A DNA stretch of 64,000 bases from Cellulomonas sp. ES6 (GTDB taxonomy: Bacteria; Actinomycetota; Actinomycetes; Actinomycetales; Cellulomonadaceae). Under the pieces are notes generated by a model. It was not told the DNA's origin and made no database searches. It worked only from the letters and a program-made list of their open reading frames with translations. The DNA is taken from positions 1,736,001 to 1,800,000 of the forward strand of contig NZ_CP125655.1 in the NCBI RefSeq assembly GCF_030053835.1. Reading direction: 5' to 3'. Position 1 is the stretch's first letter, and each line of letters opens with the position of its first letter. Below are positions 7,760 through 15,794 of the stretch, piece after piece. The translations under genes were made by a program, and so were the position numbers.

Positions 7760-8908
7760 TCAGCGCGCCGCGGTGCGCAGAGATTCCACCGGAAGGCGGG
7801 CGACCACCTGGGTGCCGTTCCCCGGGACGGATGTCACCCGGAGGTCGCCCCCGGCCAGACGCAGGCGGTCGCCGAGCCGAGCCGTCCCGGAGGCGGGCAC
7901 GGACCCCGGCACGAAGCCGACGCCGTCGTCCGCCACGCGCACCTCCAGGGCGTCCCCGACCACCGCGACCCGCACGTCGACCACCGCCGCGTGCCCGTGC
8001 CGCAGCGCGTTCGTGACGCCCTCCTCGACCACGCGCACCGCGAGCAGCCGCTCGGACCGGGTCAGACGTGGGTCCGCCGGGTCGTCGAGCACCCGCACCT
8101 CGTCCGCGACCCCGAACCGGGTGTTGACCGTCGTCGGGATCCGCCCGAGCAGGGCGCGGACCGCCGGGACCATGCCGACCTCGAGCTGGTCCGGGTAGAG
8201 CATGCGCGAGGTCGAGCGCACGTCCGTCTCCCGCACCAGCTCGATCTGCTCGCGCACCTCCCCCAGCAGCTCGAGGTCCTCCGGCTCCGCGCGGCCGGAC
8301 AGCCGGTCGCGCAGCCGGTCGAGCCGCGCGACCACGAGCACGAGGCGCTGCTGCATGCTGCCGTGCAGCCCCTCCGCCACCTCCCGGCGGACACGCACCT
8401 CCTCGTACTGCAGCGCCTGGAGCGCGAGCTCGATCTGCAGGCGGCTCTCCGCCGCGGCCGCGACCTGGGTCCGCAGCCGGCGCTGCGACAGCATGGCGGC
8501 CAGGCCCATGAACCCCGCGATCCACGCCACGACCGCCCCGCTGACGACCTCCGCGAGCACGACCGAGCGCGCGGGGTGGGGGTAGATGCCCAGCGTGACC
8601 TGCACGCCGAACCGGACGCCGGCCGCGGCCACCCCGGCGGCGAGCACCCCGAGCACCACCAGGGTCGTGGGACGACGCGGACGCGCCACCCCCACCACGA
8701 CCAGCAGGACGAGCATGCCGACCACCGCCGTCAGGTTCGCCGCGATCCGCAGCAGCACCGGCACGGACCCGCCCTGGTTGCCGTAGACCCACGCGGTCTG
8801 CGCCGCGGCACCGACCGCGAACACCGACATGACGGTGCCGGCGGCCAGCAGCAGCGTCCGCCGGTCGGCCCGCGCCGCTGCCGGGTCGTCCGCCGTCGCT
8901 GCGGGCAT
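7760..8908 (-). CDS. NarL-type sensor histidine kinase
   Basis: 382 residues from the ATG at 8908, preceded by GGGGGAG. The N-terminal half has about six hydrophobic segments and no large sensor domain. The dimerisation/phosphoacceptor box is RREVAEGLHGSMQQRLVLV (about residues 196-214); the usual LHD is LHG here, as in some members of this class. The ATPase has an N-box-like VVEEGVTNALRHGHA (about 300) and a G1 box VADDGVGFVPG (about 333). The partner is the divergent regulator at 8984, 75 bases away. The input signal is unknown; the adjacent export locus is a plausible target. Confidence 0.87.
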   Translation of the reverse strand: MPAATADDPAAARADRRTLLLAAGTVMSVFAVGAAAQTAWVYGNQGGSVPVLLRIAANLTAVVGMLVLLVVVGVARPRRPTTLVVLGVLAAGVAAAGVRFGVQVTLGIYPHPARSVVLAEVVSGAVVAWIAGFMGLAAMLSQRRLRTQVAAAAESRLQIELALQALQYEEVRVRREVAEGLHGSMQQRLVLVVARLDRLRDRLSGRAEPEDLELLGEVREQIELVRETDVRSTSRMLYPDQLEVGMVPAVRALLGRIPTTVNTRFGVADEVRVLDDPADPRLTRSERLLAVRVVEEGVTNALRHGHAAVVDVRVAVVGDALEVRVADDGVGFVPGSVPASGTARLGDRLRLAGGDLRVTSVPGNGTQVVARLPVESLRTAAR

Positions 8909-8983
8909 GTGCACTCCCCCATCCGTGGGACCGTTCGCGCGCCGACCCGGCGTCCGCGGGTCACATTGACCATACTGTCCGAG

Positions 8984-9655
8984 ATGTCCGATCCCACATC
9001 CACCCAGGTCCGCGTGGTCGTCGTGGAGGACCAGCCGCTGTTCCGGTCGATGCTGGAGCTCACGCTGGGAGCCGCCGACGACGTGCGCGTGGTGGCCTCC
9101 GTCGGCACGGTCAGCGAGGGAGCCGCGGCCCTGCGGCCCGGTGCCGCCGACGTGGCCGTGCTCGACATCGACCTGCCCGACGGCAACGGCATCGCGCTCG
9201 GCGTCACGCTGCGGCGCCGGCAGCCGGACCTCGGCATCCTGCTGCTGTCGGCGCACGACGCCATGGACCTGCTGCTCGACCTGCCCCCGGACGTCGCCAG
9301 CGGGTGGTCCTACCTGTCCAAGACGTCCTCCACGAGCGCGCAGACCCTGGTCGCGGCCATCCGGGCCACCGCGGCGGGCCGCACCACGCTGGACCCGGCG
9401 CTGCTCGACCGGATGGCGCCGCGCGCCGGGTCGACGGTCGCCCGGCTGACCGACCGGCAGTACGCCGTGCTGCGGCTGCTGGCGCAGGGGCTGTCCAACG
9501 CCGGGATCGGCGAGGCGCTGCGCATCACCGAGAAGTCGGTCCAGAACCACATCAACGGCATCTACGGGACCCTCGGGATCGACGTGGACCCCGGCCGCAA
9601 CCCCCGCGTCACGGCGGCGCTCCGGCTCCTGGAGGAGACCGGCCGCGCGTCCTGA
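8984..9655 (+). CDS. LuxR/NarL-family response regulator
   Basis: 223 residues. The receiver domain starts VRVVVVEDQPLFRSML, with the phosphorylated Asp in VAVLDIDLPDGNG (about residue 58) and the conserved Lys in SYLSKTSS (about 113). The C-terminal LuxR-type helix-turn-helix is LTDRQYAVLRLLAQGLSNAG followed by ITEKSVQNHINGIYGTLGI (about 155-200). It pairs with the divergent histidine kinase. The two TGTCCG motifs overlap or adjoin its own start, so autoregulation is possible. ATG at 8984 gives the normal family N-terminus. Confidence 0.92.
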   Translation: MSDPTSTQVRVVVVEDQPLFRSMLELTLGAADDVRVVASVGTVSEGAAALRPGAADVAVLDIDLPDGNGIALGVTLRRRQPDLGILLLSAHDAMDLLLDLPPDVASGWSYLSKTSSTSAQTLVAAIRATAAGRTTLDPALLDRMAPRAGSTVARLTDRQYAVLRLLAQGLSNAGIGEALRITEKSVQNHINGIYGTLGIDVDPGRNPRVTAALRLLEETGRAS

Positions 9656-9718
9656 CGCGCCGCACGACCACGGGTGGCCCCGGCGCCCCAAGATGCCTGG
9701 CATCCGTTCGGGTGAGAG

Positions 9719-9796
9719 TTGCCCACCGCGCCGCGGCGTGGGTTACAGTAGGCACGCCCTCGGTCGCCTGCCCCCTGCGCGGCCGAGGGCTTCTTC
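9719..9796 (+). ncRNA. Candidate short terminated transcript
   Basis: A possible promoter, TTGCCC (9719-9724) and TACAGT (9744-9749, 19-base spacing), faces a hairpin only a few bases downstream: GCCCTCGG (9756-9763) pairs perfectly with CCGAGGGC (9783-9790), with an inner CGC/GCG pairing and a C-rich loop, followed by TTCTTC. A transcript of about 40-45 nt would form and terminate. It lies between the convergent ends of the regulator and the hydrolase gene. It could equally be a convergent terminator; the promoter is the only evidence for an RNA. Confidence 0.4.
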
Positions 9797-9864
9797 ATGC
9801 CCGGGCCCCGCCCGCGCCGTACCCGGGCCCTGCCCGCGCCCGACCCCGGCGGCCGGCCCCGCCC

Positions 9865-10401
9865 TCAGAGCACCAGCCGCTCCAGCAGCGGGAACTCGTC
9901 GTACGGCTGGTCCCAGTCCCCGAAGTGGCCGTCGTCCCGCACCACGAGCGTGCCGCCGAGCCGGTCCAGCAGCGCCCGACCCTGCGTCGCGTCGCAGCCG
10001 TACGGGTCCCGCACGGAGTTCACGAACACCAGGTCGCCCGCGTGCGCGCGGATGCGGTCCCAGTCGTAGGTGTCCTGCAGGACGGGCTCGTCGGCGTCGT
10101 TCGGCGGCGTCGCGTACCCGGCGACCAGGACGGCCTGCGCCACGCGGGCGGGGGCGTGCTCGAGCACGGCGAGCAGCAGCGCGGCCCCGCCGGAGTGACC
10201 GACCAGCACGGTGTCCCCGTCCAGCGGGTGCGCGGCCAGGAACCGGGGCAGCGTCTCGGCGACGGGCTCGACGTTGAGGCGCGGCAGGTGCGGGCGCTCC
10301 ACGGCGTACCCGCGCGCGGTGAGCCGGTCCGCCAGCCACGGGTACCAGACGTTGTCCGGGTGGCCGCCGGTGCCGTGGACGACGATCGCGCGGCGCGCCA
10401 C
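9865..10401 (-). CDS. RBBP9/YdeN-type alpha/beta hydrolase
   Basis: 178 residues, typical of the short RBBP9/YdeN serine-hydrolase family. N-terminal strand and oxyanion region IVVHGTGGHPDNVWYPWL (about residues 6-23), nucleophile elbow VLVGHSGGAALL (Ser about 74), acidic member in VNSVRDPYG (about 125) and catalytic His in VVRDDGHFGDW (about 150). The physiological substrate is not known. The GTG start at 10401 lies just downstream of the LysR gene (5-base gap), suggesting co-transcription with it, and hence a link to the aldo/keto reductases under the same regulator. Confidence 0.87.
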   Translation of the reverse strand: MARRAIVVHGTGGHPDNVWYPWLADRLTARGYAVERPHLPRLNVEPVAETLPRFLAAHPLDGDTVLVGHSGGAALLLAVLEHAPARVAQAVLVAGYATPPNDADEPVLQDTYDWDRIRAHAGDLVFVNSVRDPYGCDATQGRALLDRLGGTLVVRDDGHFGDWDQPYDEFPLLERLVL

Positions 10402-10406
10402 GGCGC

Positions 10407-11354
10407 TCAGCCCCGCCCCGGCGCGGCGGCGACGGCGCGGCCGGGTCCCTGGGCGGCCCCGCGCTGCGCGACCGCGGCGGCCACGTCCTCGTCCGCGTCG
10501 AGCAGCTCGAGCAGGCGCGGCGCGAGGCCGGGTGCGGACCCGACGACGGCCGACACGACCCACCACGCCTGCTGCGGCAGCCGGACCGGCACCAGCCCGG
10601 CGGCCTGCGGCTTGGCGGCCACGTGCTGCGGCACGAGCGCGATCCCGAGCCCGCGGTCGACGAGGTCCAGCAGCGTGTGGATGTCGTTGACCGTGCAGCG
10701 CACGTGCCGGGCGACCCCGCGGGCCGCGCACACCGCGTCGTTGAGCGACCGCACCCCCCAGCTCGGCTGGAAGTCGATGAAGTCGTGCCCGGACAGCGCC
10801 TCCCAGTCCGCCTTCGAGGCGGCGCTCAGCGGGTGCCCGGGCGGGCACAGCAGCACGACCTCCCGGCGCCCGAGCTCCACGGGCCGCACGCCCGCGAGGT
10901 GCTCCTGCGTGGCGACGAACGCGACGTCGAGCTCGCCCGCGCGCACCGCGGCGACCAGCTCGTGCGAGCCGGCCTGCGTGAACGCGATGTCCACCTGCGG
11001 GTAGCGCCGGCGGAACCGCTCGAGCAGCGGCGGCACGTCCACCACGCCGAGGCACTGCTCGGCACCGAGCCGCAGCGTGCCGCTCAGCTCGTGGGTGGCG
11101 CGGACGACGGCGTCCCGCCCGGCCGCCGCCTGGTCCAGGACCGCCCGCGCGTACGGCAGCAGCGCGAGGCCCGCCTCGGTCGGCGCGACCCGGCGCGTGG
11201 TGCGCGCGAACAGCCGGGTGCCCAGCTCGTCCTCGAGCGCCCGGATCGCGGCGGACAGCCCGGACTGCGAGACTCCGCAGAGCGCGGCGGCGCGCGTGAA
11301 CTGCTCCTCCTCCGCCAGCGCGACGACGTATTCCATCTGCCGCAGGTCCATCAT
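10407..11354 (-). CDS. LysR-family transcriptional regulator
   Basis: 315 residues. N-terminal winged helix-turn-helix MDLRQMEYVVALAEEEQFTR with the recognition region CGVSQSGLSAAIRALEDELG (about 26-45), then a substrate-binding domain beginning GTLRLGAEQCLGVVDVPPLL. This is the normal architecture and length. It is divergent from two aldo/keto reductases (98-base gap), the usual layout for a LysR protein controlling its neighbours with a small-molecule co-inducer. A Met pair leaves the start ambiguous by one codon. Confidence 0.93.
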   Translation of the reverse strand: MMDLRQMEYVVALAEEEQFTRAAALCGVSQSGLSAAIRALEDELGTRLFARTTRRVAPTEAGLALLPYARAVLDQAAAGRDAVVRATHELSGTLRLGAEQCLGVVDVPPLLERFRRRYPQVDIAFTQAGSHELVAAVRAGELDVAFVATQEHLAGVRPVELGRREVVLLCPPGHPLSAASKADWEALSGHDFIDFQPSWGVRSLNDAVCAARGVARHVRCTVNDIHTLLDLVDRGLGIALVPQHVAAKPQAAGLVPVRLPQQAWWVVSAVVGSAPGLAPRLLELLDADEDVAAAVAQRGAAQGPGRAVAAAPGRG

Positions 11355-11451
11355 CGGCCTCGCTTCTGAATCCCATGAGTCCCAGTCGTTGGACTTGTGG
11401 AGCCAGCGTACCTACGGTCGAGGCACGACCCCGACGACGTGAGGTGGACAC

Positions 11452-12309
11452 GTGCAGCAGCGCACCCTCGGCAACCGCACCGTGAGCGCGATCGGACTCG
11501 GCGGCATGCCGATGTCGATCGAAGGACGACCCGACCGCTCCCGGTCCCTGGCCACCATCCACGCGGCGCTCGACGCCGGCGTGACCCTGATCGACACGGC
11601 CGACTCGTACCACCTGCACGCCGGGGAGGCGGGCCACAACGAGGAGCTCATCGCCGAGGCGCTGCGCACCTACGGCGGCAGCACCCAGGACGTGCTGGTC
11701 GCCACGAAGGCCGGGCACCTGCGCCCCGGTGACGGCACCTGGACGCAGGACGGCCGGCCCGAGCACGTCAAGGCCGGGGCGAAGGCGTCCGCGCGGCGCC
11801 TGGGCGTCGAGGCCATCGGGCTGTTCCAGTTCCACCGGCCCGACCCGCAGGTGCCGTACGCCGACTCCGTGGGCGCGCTCGCCGAGCTGCTCGACGAGGG
11901 CGTGATCCAGCAGGCCGGCATCTCCAACGCCACGGTCGCGCAGATCGACGAGGCGCAGCAGGTGCTCGGCGGCCGGCTCGTGTCGGTGCAGAACCAGTTC
12001 TCGCCGGCGTTCCGGTCCAGCCTGGACGAGCTGCGGCACTGCGCCGACCTCGGCATCGCGTTCCTGCCGTGGTCCCCGCTCGGCGGCATCACCCGGTCCG
12101 GCGAGCTCGGCGAGCGTCACGCGGCGTTCCGCGAGGTCGCCGACGCCCACGGCGTCAGCCCGCAGCAGGTCGCCCTGGCGTGGGAGCTCGCGCTCGCGCC
12201 GGTCGTCATCCCGATCCCCGGGGCCTCCCGGCCCGAGAGCATCACCGACTCGGTGCGCGCCGCCGACCTGGTGCTCGACGCCGACGAGCTCGCGCGGCTC
12301 TCCGCCTGA
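11452..12309 (+). CDS. Aldo/keto reductase
   Basis: 285 residues. TIM-barrel AKR features: N-terminal hairpin RTLGNRTVSAIGLGGMPM, catalytic Asp/Tyr in VTLIDTADSYHLHAGEAG (about 44-60), catalytic Lys in VLVATKAGHL (about 83) and the NADPH-binding C-terminus VIPIPGASRPESI (about 258). It probably reduces an aldehyde or ketone with NADPH; substrate unknown. GTG start at 11452 with GAGGTGGA upstream. It is followed after 31 bases by a second AKR of a different subgroup; both are divergent from the LysR gene. Confidence 0.92.
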   Translation: MQQRTLGNRTVSAIGLGGMPMSIEGRPDRSRSLATIHAALDAGVTLIDTADSYHLHAGEAGHNEELIAEALRTYGGSTQDVLVATKAGHLRPGDGTWTQDGRPEHVKAGAKASARRLGVEAIGLFQFHRPDPQVPYADSVGALAELLDEGVIQQAGISNATVAQIDEAQQVLGGRLVSVQNQFSPAFRSSLDELRHCADLGIAFLPWSPLGGITRSGELGERHAAFREVADAHGVSPQQVALAWELALAPVVIPIPGASRPESITDSVRAADLVLDADELARLSA

Positions 12310-12340
12310 CCCCCCGCACCACCGTCCCGAGAGGCACCCC

Positions 12341-13276
12341 GTGAAGACCTTCACCCTGCCCGGCACCGACATCGAGGCACCCAACGTCGTGCTCGGCCTC
12401 ATGCGGATCGCCGAGAAGTCCGACGACGAGATCCGCGAGCTCGTGCGCACCGGCCGCGACGCCGGCACCACGTTCCTCGACCACGCCGACGTCTACGGCC
12501 GCGAGCTGCACGAGTGCGAGGCACGGTTCGCCCAGGCGCTCGCCCTCACGCCGTCCGAGCGCGACGAGTACACGATCCAGACCAAGTGCGGCATCGTCCG
12601 CGAGGGCCCGTACTTCGACTTCTCGTACGAGCACATCCTCGAGTCCGTCGAGGGCTCGCTGCGCGCCCTGCGCACCGACCACATCGACGTGCTGCTGCTG
12701 CACCGCCCCGACGCGCTCGTCGAGCCCGACGAGGTCGCCCGCGCGTTCGACGAGCTCGAGGCCGCGGGCAAGGTGCGGGCGTTCGGCGTCTCCAACCACA
12801 CGCCCCGGCAGATCGACCTGCTGCGCCGCTCCGTCCGGCAGCCGATCGTCGCCAACCAGCTGCAGCTGTCGATCACCCACGCGGCGATCGTCACGCAGGG
12901 CCTCGCGGCCAACATGGTCGGCGCCGAGCAGTCCGTCACCCGCGACGCCGGCGGCATCCTCGACTACTGCCGCCTGAACGACATCACCGTGCAGGCGTGG
13001 TCGCCGTTCCAGGCCGGGTTCTTCACCGGCACGTTCCTGGACAACCCCGAGTTCGCCGAGCTGAACCAGGTGATCGGCGAGCTGGCCGCCGCCTACGACG
13101 TGCCGCCGATCGCGATCGCCACCGCGTGGATCACCCGGCACCCGGCCCGGATGCAGGTCGTGCTCGGCACCACGACGCCCGAGCGCGTCGCCGGCGCCGC
13201 CCAGGGCTCGGACCTGCCCCTGACCCGCGCGCAGTGGTACGCCCTGACCCGCGCGGCGGGCCACATCGTCCCCTGA
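12341..13276 (+). CDS. Aldo/keto reductase, YdhF-like
   Basis: 311 residues. Catalytic residues appear in TTFLDHADVYGRELHECE (Asp/Tyr, about 45-60) and IQTKCGIVREG (Lys about 85); HIDVLLLHRPDALVEPDEVA and VRAFGVSNHTPRQIDLL are typical of the YdhF branch. It is only distantly related to the upstream AKR, so this is not a recent tandem duplication. The 31-base gap and shared strand suggest one transcript. GTG start at 12341. The stop is followed by a repeat-rich gap and a tRNA gene. Confidence 0.92.
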   Translation: MKTFTLPGTDIEAPNVVLGLMRIAEKSDDEIRELVRTGRDAGTTFLDHADVYGRELHECEARFAQALALTPSERDEYTIQTKCGIVREGPYFDFSYEHILESVEGSLRALRTDHIDVLLLHRPDALVEPDEVARAFDELEAAGKVRAFGVSNHTPRQIDLLRRSVRQPIVANQLQLSITHAAIVTQGLAANMVGAEQSVTRDAGGILDYCRLNDITVQAWSPFQAGFFTGTFLDNPEFAELNQVIGELAAAYDVPPIAIATAWITRHPARMQVVLGTTTPERVAGAAQGSDLPLTRAQWYALTRAAGHIVP

Positions 13277-13303
13277 CGCCGGCCCGCCCGGCTTGACCCC
13301 CGC

Positions 13304-13369
13304 GAGGTCGTCACCTCGGCACGAGGTCGTCAGGTCCGCCTGACGACCTCGTCCGCACGTGACGACCTC
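13304..13369. repeat. Four-copy palindromic 10-mer cluster
   Basis: GAGGTCGTCA occurs at 13304-13313 and 13323-13332, and inverted at 13341-13350 and 13360-13369. The inner pair extends to a perfect 14-bp stem (13321-13334 with 13339-13352) closed by TCCG. There is no T-run after it. It fills the gap between the aldo/keto reductase stop and the tRNA. Confidence 0.85.
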
Positions 13370-13394
13370 GCGCGCCGTGCGCGGACCTCGTCGG

Positions 13395-13468
13395 AGCCCC
13401 CTGTCGGATTCGAACCGACGACCTGCTGTTTACAAGACAGCTGCTCTGGCCAGCTGAGCTAAGGAGGC
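13395..13468 (-). tRNA. tRNA-Thr (anticodon UGU)
   Basis: On the minus strand the sequence folds into a full cloverleaf: acceptor GCCTCCT pairing with AGGGGGC, D-stem GCTC/GAGC, anticodon stem GCTGT/ACAGC with loop CTTGTAA giving anticodon TGT, and T-stem GTCGG/CCGAC with TTCGAAT loop. The anticodon reads ACA threonine codons, which are rare in this genome. No CCA is encoded. Confidence 0.96.
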
Positions 13469-13511
13469 GGGCGCGCGCCGCGGCGTCGCGCGGGGCCAGC
13501 CTACCGGCGCG

Positions 13512-14795
13512 TCAGGGCTGCGGGTCGCGGGCGTCGTAGCGCCAGAACCCGCGCTGCCACCGCACGAGCGCCCACAGCAGCACCACGCACGCGAGCCCGC
13601 CGACGAGGGCCGCCCCGCCCTCCCCGAGGTGCTCCGAGACGGCGCCGAGCAGCAGCTCGCCCAGGCGCGGGCCGCCGGCGACGACCACGACGAACACGCC
13701 CTGCAGCCGGCCGCGCATGTCGTCGGGGGTGGCGGTCTGCAGGATCGTCTGCCGGAACACCGCGCTGACGGCGTCCGCCGCGCCGGCGGCGGCGAGCGTG
13801 AGGACCGCGAGCGCCAGCGACCACCACAGCACGTCGTCCGGGTGGGAGCGCCCCGCGAGCACCAGCACCAGGCCGAAGCCCGCGACCGCGAACCCCCAGA
13901 CGGTGATGGCGAGCACGATGATGCGGCCCTGCCAGCGCACGCGCGCGAGCCCGCCCGAGAACACCCCCGCGAGCATCGCCCCGGCGGCCACGGCGGCGGT
14001 CATGACGCCCGCGGTGGTCTCGCCGCCGCCGAGGTACACCAGCCCGACGGCGGGGAACAGCACGCGCGGGGAGGACGTGATCATCGCGATCAGGTCGACG
14101 AGGAACGTCATCCGCACGTTCGGCCGGGTCCCGAGGTAGCGCAGGCCGTCGAGCACCGACGCGAGGCCGGCGCGGGCCCGGCGCGTCCCGGACGGCTCCG
14201 GCGGGATGGGCGGCAGCCGCAGCAGCGCGGTGAAGGCGAAGGTGAACAGCAGCGCGTCGGCGGTGTAGACGACGCCGTAGTCGAGCGCGGCCACCAGACC
14301 GGCGCCGAGCAGCGGCCCCAGCGTCAGCGCCACGTTCCACCCGACGGTCTGCAGGGCGTTCGCCGCGGGCATCAGCCGGGGCTCCAGCAGCCGCGGGATG
14401 ATGGCCGACCGCGCCGGGCTGTTCACCGCCCCCGCGCCGGACTGCACCGCCACCAGGGCGTACAGCACGCCGACGTGCTCGTTGCCGGCCCACCCCTGCG
14501 CGGCCAGCCCGAGGGTCGCGACCCAGCTCACCGCGGACGCCACCAGCGCGACGGTGCGACGGTCCGCGTGGTCGACGATCGCGCCGCCGTACAGCCCGAA
14601 GACGACGAGCGGCACCAGCGCGCAGAGCCCGACCAGGCCGACCGAGAAGGTGGAGCGGGTCAGCTCGTACACCTGCAGCCCGACCGCGACGACCGTCAGC
14701 TGCGCGCCGAGGTTCGCCACGGACAGGCCCCACCACAGGCGGCGGAACTCGGGGCTGACGCGCAGCGGCGTCAGGTCCACGAGCAGGGAGGGCAC
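13512..14795 (-). CDS. MFS transporter, EntS-like
   Basis: 427 residues with about twelve hydrophobic segments. The N-terminal LRVSPEFRRLWWGLSVANLG and the loop GGAIVDHADRR after TM2 are typical of the EntS/DHA3 branch; RGRLQGVFVVVVAGGPRLGE near residue 370 also fits. Such proteins export siderophores or drugs with proton antiport; the substrate here is not predictable. It is the last gene before the tRNA on the same strand, and an 18-bp inverted repeat separates it from the upstream DsbA-like gene. Confidence 0.88.
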   Translation of the reverse strand: MPSLLVDLTPLRVSPEFRRLWWGLSVANLGAQLTVVAVGLQVYELTRSTFSVGLVGLCALVPLVVFGLYGGAIVDHADRRTVALVASAVSWVATLGLAAQGWAGNEHVGVLYALVAVQSGAGAVNSPARSAIIPRLLEPRLMPAANALQTVGWNVALTLGPLLGAGLVAALDYGVVYTADALLFTFAFTALLRLPPIPPEPSGTRRARAGLASVLDGLRYLGTRPNVRMTFLVDLIAMITSSPRVLFPAVGLVYLGGGETTAGVMTAAVAAGAMLAGVFSGGLARVRWQGRIIVLAITVWGFAVAGFGLVLVLAGRSHPDDVLWWSLALAVLTLAAAGAADAVSAVFRQTILQTATPDDMRGRLQGVFVVVVAGGPRLGELLLGAVSEHLGEGGAALVGGLACVVLLWALVRWQRGFWRYDARDPQP

Positions 14796-14827
14796 GAGCG
14801 CTCAGCCTACGTGCCGCGGCGACGTGG

Positions 14828-14895
14828 CCCCGGACGCGGACCGCCTGGAGCACCCCCTGCGCCGGGCGCTGGGGGCGGGCGGTCCGCGTCCGGGG
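14828..14895. terminator. Large inverted repeat between MFS and DsbA-like genes
   Basis: A perfect 18-bp stem, CCCCGGACGCGGACCGCC (14828-14845) with its complement at 14878-14895. The 32-base interior can form a second GC hairpin (CCCCC...GGGGG). No T-tract follows. It lies downstream of the DsbA-like gene, where it could end that transcript. Confidence 0.6.
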
Positions 14896-14903
14896 TGGTG
14901 GCG

Positions 14904-15758
14904 TCAGCCCGCGACCGCCTGGAGCAGCGCCGAGGGGTCGGTCCAGTTCTCCGTCCAGATGGTGCCGTCGACGAGGATCGTCGGCGTGCCGAAGTTCCCC
15001 GACTGCGGGTTCACGAGGTCCTGGTTCGCCGAGGCGGCGTTCGTCGCCGACGTGACCCACTGGCCGAACCGGTCGAGCGCGGTGCCGTCGGAGATCAGCG
15101 CCGTGACGGCGTCGGGGACGCCCGCGTCGCTCGCGATGTCCGCGATCTCGTCGTTCGTGAGACCGGACGTGCCCTCCTCGGGCTGGCCCGCGAACATCTG
15201 CTCGTTGAACACGGGGAACGCCTCGGGCGCCTGCTCGGCGACGAGGGCGGCCGCCGAGGCGGCCCGGGTCGAGAAGCCGGTGCCGTTCGAGTACCGGTTC
15301 AGGATGGCGATCGGGTGGTACACGATCGTGGCCTGCCCGTCGGAGGCGAGGGAGACCAGGTTCTCGCCGTTCGTCTGCTCGAACGCGCCGCACGCGGGGC
15401 ACATGTAGTCGAGGTAGACGTCGACGCGCGGCAGGTCCGCGTCGATCTCGGCGCCGACGCCGTCGGCGCCGACCGCGATGCCGCCGTCCTCCAGGGCCAC
15501 GTTCGGCGCGTCCGTGACCTCGCTCAGCGGGGTGTCGGCGTACTCCGGGAGGCCCTCGCCGCCGGAGCCCTGGTTGAGGAGCCAGAACACCACGCCGCCG
15601 AGCGCGATGATGGCGACGCTCAGGGCGCTGATGCCGACGATCTTGTTGCGGCGGTCCCGCTTGGCCTGCTGCTCGCGGAGGACCCGCGCCTGCTCCCGGG
15701 CGGCGTCGCGCCGCTCGTTCTTGGTCTGCTTCCCCTTGCCGGGGGTCGTGCTGCTCAT
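14904..15758 (-). CDS. Membrane-anchored DsbA-like thioredoxin-fold protein
   Basis: 284 residues. A basic, coiled-coil-like N-terminus (KNERRDAAREQARVLREQQA) precedes one transmembrane helix (about 39-61), then an extracytoplasmic DsbA/DSBA-like thioredoxin domain. The active site is DYMCPACGAFE (about residues 118-128), and the cis-Pro loop is FGTPTILVDG (about 258). Such actinobacterial proteins handle disulphide exchange in exported proteins. The downstream-strand neighbour at 15795 is a small membrane protein of unknown role, 36 bases upstream on the same strand, so the two may be co-transcribed. Confidence 0.9.
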   Translation of the reverse strand: MSSTTPGKGKQTKNERRDAAREQARVLREQQAKRDRRNKIVGISALSVAIIALGGVVFWLLNQGSGGEGLPEYADTPLSEVTDAPNVALEDGGIAVGADGVGAEIDADLPRVDVYLDYMCPACGAFEQTNGENLVSLASDGQATIVYHPIAILNRYSNGTGFSTRAASAAALVAEQAPEAFPVFNEQMFAGQPEEGTSGLTNDEIADIASDAGVPDAVTALISDGTALDRFGQWVTSATNAASANQDLVNPQSGNFGTPTILVDGTIWTENWTDPSALLQAVAG

Positions 15759-15794
15759 GGGTTGTCCTGCTCTCGTGGGTGTCCGGTGGTGGGC

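Noticed and set aside
9756..9790. 6C small RNA
   Set aside because: Only one hairpin with five C in the loop; the 6C family needs two C-rich stem-loops.
13304..13369. CRISPR array
   Set aside because: Units are 10 bp, partly inverted, with irregular 9-10 base gaps; no cas gene nearby.
13395..13468. tRNA as phage or island integration site
   Set aside because: No integrase, no duplicated tRNA 3' end and no foreign-looking genes on either side.
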